Assembly: GCA_903897985.1 (NCBI GenBank)
Contig: CAIUDS010000254.1
Location: forward strand, 1-7,226
Source: an uncultured delta proteobacterium
GTDB lineage: Bacteria > RBG-13-61-14 > DRUE01
Direction of reading: 5' to 3'
Length of the DNA stretch: 7,226 bases
The translations under genes were made by a program, and so were the position numbers. Under the pieces are notes generated by a model, which did not search any database, was not told the origin of the DNA, and saw nothing but the letters and a program-made list of their open reading frames with translations. This document shows positions 5,769-7,226 of the stretch, in pieces (positions within the stretch are counted from its first letter, which is position 1; every line of letters begins with the position of its first letter).

Positions 5769-5817
5769 GGGCGACCGGCAGGTCGCCCGTTCAGGGCGGC
5801 AGGCACTCTTGCCTGCC
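5769..5817. terminator. Double hairpin between convergent genes, possible bidirectional terminator
   Basis: GGGCGACC-GGCA-GGTCGCCC (5769-5788) and GGCAGGCA-CTCT-TGCCTGCC (5798-5817) are two perfect 8-bp stems filling the 65-bp gap between two convergent stops. Position favours a role in transcript ends, but neither stem is followed by a T-run on either strand. The second stem belongs to the same GCAGGC/GCCTGC palindrome family as 1996-2014 and 2037-2053, so this may equally be dispersed repeat DNA lodged in a tolerated site. Confidence 0.5.
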
Positions 5818-5823
5818 AACACT

Positions 5824-7226
5824 TCAAGCGCTCGGCTTTTTGACCACCACGGTCCGGGCGCGGACATCTCCCATGCGCTGCCACTCGTCGGTCGTGCCAA
5901 TATACCAGAGCCTGATAATGCCAATGATCTGTGCATCACAGAGCCGGTAGTAAGTCCGAACCATCGCTCTCCAGATCCCGCAAGGTTCGCCGTCCTCTCC
6001 CAACACCATGATCCCCATGAGCTTCTTGCCAAGAGTTTGACCGGAGCTGCTTTCCAGGAGCGAAAAATAAGGCAACTGCAGGAACAAAGAAATACCGGGA
6101 ACCGCAACCATACATAATAGGCTCAGCATTGAAGGAGACGAATACTGATAACGGCTGCTCATATAAAATCCCAAGCAGGTCTGCGGCACGGAAAAAATCA
6201 GGCCGTCAATGATGGTTGCCAAACTTCGCTCGAAAGGCGAAGCCAGATGATAAATCTTTCCGTCGGTCGTGGTGATCTCATAGGTTTTGTAATTTTCCAT
6301 CAGTCGCGTCAAAAGGTAAGCGACGATGAGGATCCAAAGGGTCAAGGCTACGGAACCGATCACCCTGGCCTTGCTGAAAGCAAAGATACCTGGAGATTTG
6401 GCGAGGACTGTAATCGGTCCGGGACCGGAATCCGTCATTTCAAAAGCAATGATTTCGATAATTCCAAAACGAATGCTTTGCGCGAAGATCAGCATCGGGG
6501 CATCGTGCGAACTGACGGCCGCTAGATACGATACGAGGTCATCAAAGCCATGGACAGTCGGATAGGCCCGGCCATCACTTCCAAACCGGGTCAAGTCCAT
6601 TCGGGCTGACCAGTGGCTTTGCGGATCTTGCCGGTTCGGCCTGATGGAACCGCTGGTGACCAGAGCCAGGCCTTGCTGATCATATCCGGCAACCGCCTGA
6701 TGATCTTTATCTCGGGAAAGATCAATCCAGTCTGAAAGGGACGGAACATCAATTATTCGAAGGCGGGAATGATGTCTCCAGCAAACAAAATGCCAGAGCT
6801 TGCCCTGCTCGAAAAACAACTGGTTATGGGCAAAACGGAAAAGGGAATCGGCCGCCGGCGGTTTGTCATACGAGATATCCCGTTCTTTGGTCAGGGTGCC
6901 GTTTTCCAACTGATACAGGGAATATTTGTCGCCTTTAAAAGCGACCAGATGAAGCTTGCGCCCATCCGAAGCCGCGGCAACCTTCTCGCCCAGCCAAAAC
7001 GGGAATTTGCCGTGCTCAACCAGTTTCCGGTCCTGGAAGCGGTCATAATGATCTCGATAAATCGCCCAGATCCCTTGCTGGTCAGTAATGATGTCCTTCA
7101 AGCCCCAAACCAGTTTCAACCAAGGGACTGGGGTTAATACACCATTTTTATAAAGGCGAGGATGGAATTTTGCGGTGTAATCAGCGAAAGCAGTTGTTGA
7201 ATCGCTGAAGACAAGATAATTTTCGC
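5824..7226 (-). CDS. RDD-family membrane protein with large soluble N-terminal region, 5' end missing
   Basis: The frame stays open from the TGA at 5824-5826 to the right edge, giving 466 visible residues; the start lies outside the window. A TTG at 7117-7119 could serve as a start, but the 35 upstream codons have no stop and read like normal protein (for example DSTTAFADYTAKF), so the gene is most likely cut by the window. Visible residues 1-285 are soluble, rich in beta-type segments and Trp/Tyr, perhaps propeller-like. A transmembrane helix follows at about 287-309. The RDD domain covers about 329-462: FERSLATIIDGLIF, a second hydrophobic span, then GQTLGKKLMGIMVL and WQRMGDVRARTVVV, the typical closing motifs. 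RDD proteins sit in the inner membrane; some are linked to ion or solute transport, but most are uncharacterised. A sensing role for the soluble part is only inference. The gene converges on the glycosidase gene. Confidence 0.9.
   Translation of the reverse strand, partial: ENYLVFSDSTTAFADYTAKFHPRLYKNGVLTPVPWLKLVWGLKDIITDQQGIWAIYRDHYDRFQDRKLVEHGKFPFWLGEKVAAASDGRKLHLVAFKGDKYSLYQLENGTLTKERDISYDKPPAADSLFRFAHNQLFFEQGKLWHFVCWRHHSRLRIIDVPSLSDWIDLSRDKDHQAVAGYDQQGLALVTSGSIRPNRQDPQSHWSARMDLTRFGSDGRAYPTVHGFDDLVSYLAAVSSHDAPMLIFAQSIRFGIIEIIAFEMTDSGPGPITVLAKSPGIFAFSKARVIGSVALTLWILIVAYLLTRLMENYKTYEITTTDGKIYHLASPFERSLATIIDGLIFSVPQTCLGFYMSSRYQYSSPSMLSLLCMVAVPGISLFLQLPYFSLLESSSGQTLGKKLMGIMVLGEDGEPCGIWRAMVRTYYRLCDAQIIGIIRLWYIGTTDEWQRMGDVRARTVVVKKPSA

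Noticed and set aside
4040..5884. Long open frame on the minus strand opposite the glycosidase gene
   Set aside because: It lies antisense to a clearly coding frame with GC-rich codons, which commonly leaves the opposite strand open. Its peptide is rich in Arg, Gly and Gln with no domain, signal or Shine-Dalgarno support.
7117..7119. TTG as start of the RDD gene
   Set aside because: Thirty-five stop-free, protein-like codons precede it up to the window edge and no Shine-Dalgarno site lies just upstream of it.

Overview
The window looks like a piece of a Gram-negative, probably uncultivated bacterial genome. Three protein genes are separated by long non-coding stretches full of short degenerate repeats and palindromes. 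The large central gene is GC-rich, the first gene is clearly more AT-rich in its opening third, and the spacers are mixed. Two products carry export signals. Nothing in the window fixes the phylum; the repeat-rich spacers and an exported glycosidase-like protein would fit many environmental lineages, and no phylogenetic marker is present.

Layout. Positions 1-1044 hold no convincing gene. They carry several unrelated 7-10 bp periodic arrays, two of them followed by an oppositely oriented partner array, a G-run/C-run block able to form quadruplexes, and a 12-bp hairpin with a GAAA loop. A plausible promoter and a strong Shine-Dalgarno site lead into a 278-residue exported HEAT-repeat protein (1059-1895, +). 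The next spacer (1896-2639) holds a 144-bp nested palindrome with perfect 19-bp arms, a further copy of one arm about 0.6 kb downstream, and several other small repeats. A second promoter and Shine-Dalgarno site precede a 1020-residue secreted protein (2696-5758, +). It joins a GH57/GH38-type barrel, a GH38-like helical middle, alpha-mannosidase-like beta-sandwich regions and a C-terminal fibronectin type III domain. A 65-bp gap with two strong hairpins separates it from a convergent gene (5824-7226, -). That gene encodes an RDD-family membrane protein with a large soluble N-terminal region, and it runs off the right edge.

The three genes do not form an operon: the first two have separate upstream regions and the third is on the opposite strand. 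No shared pathway is evident. The most interesting points are the glycosidase, whose barrel reads more like GH57 (Glu at the nucleophile position) while the rest reads like GH38, the two-repeat periodicity of the HEAT protein, and the recurring inverted pairs of short-period arrays in the spacers.
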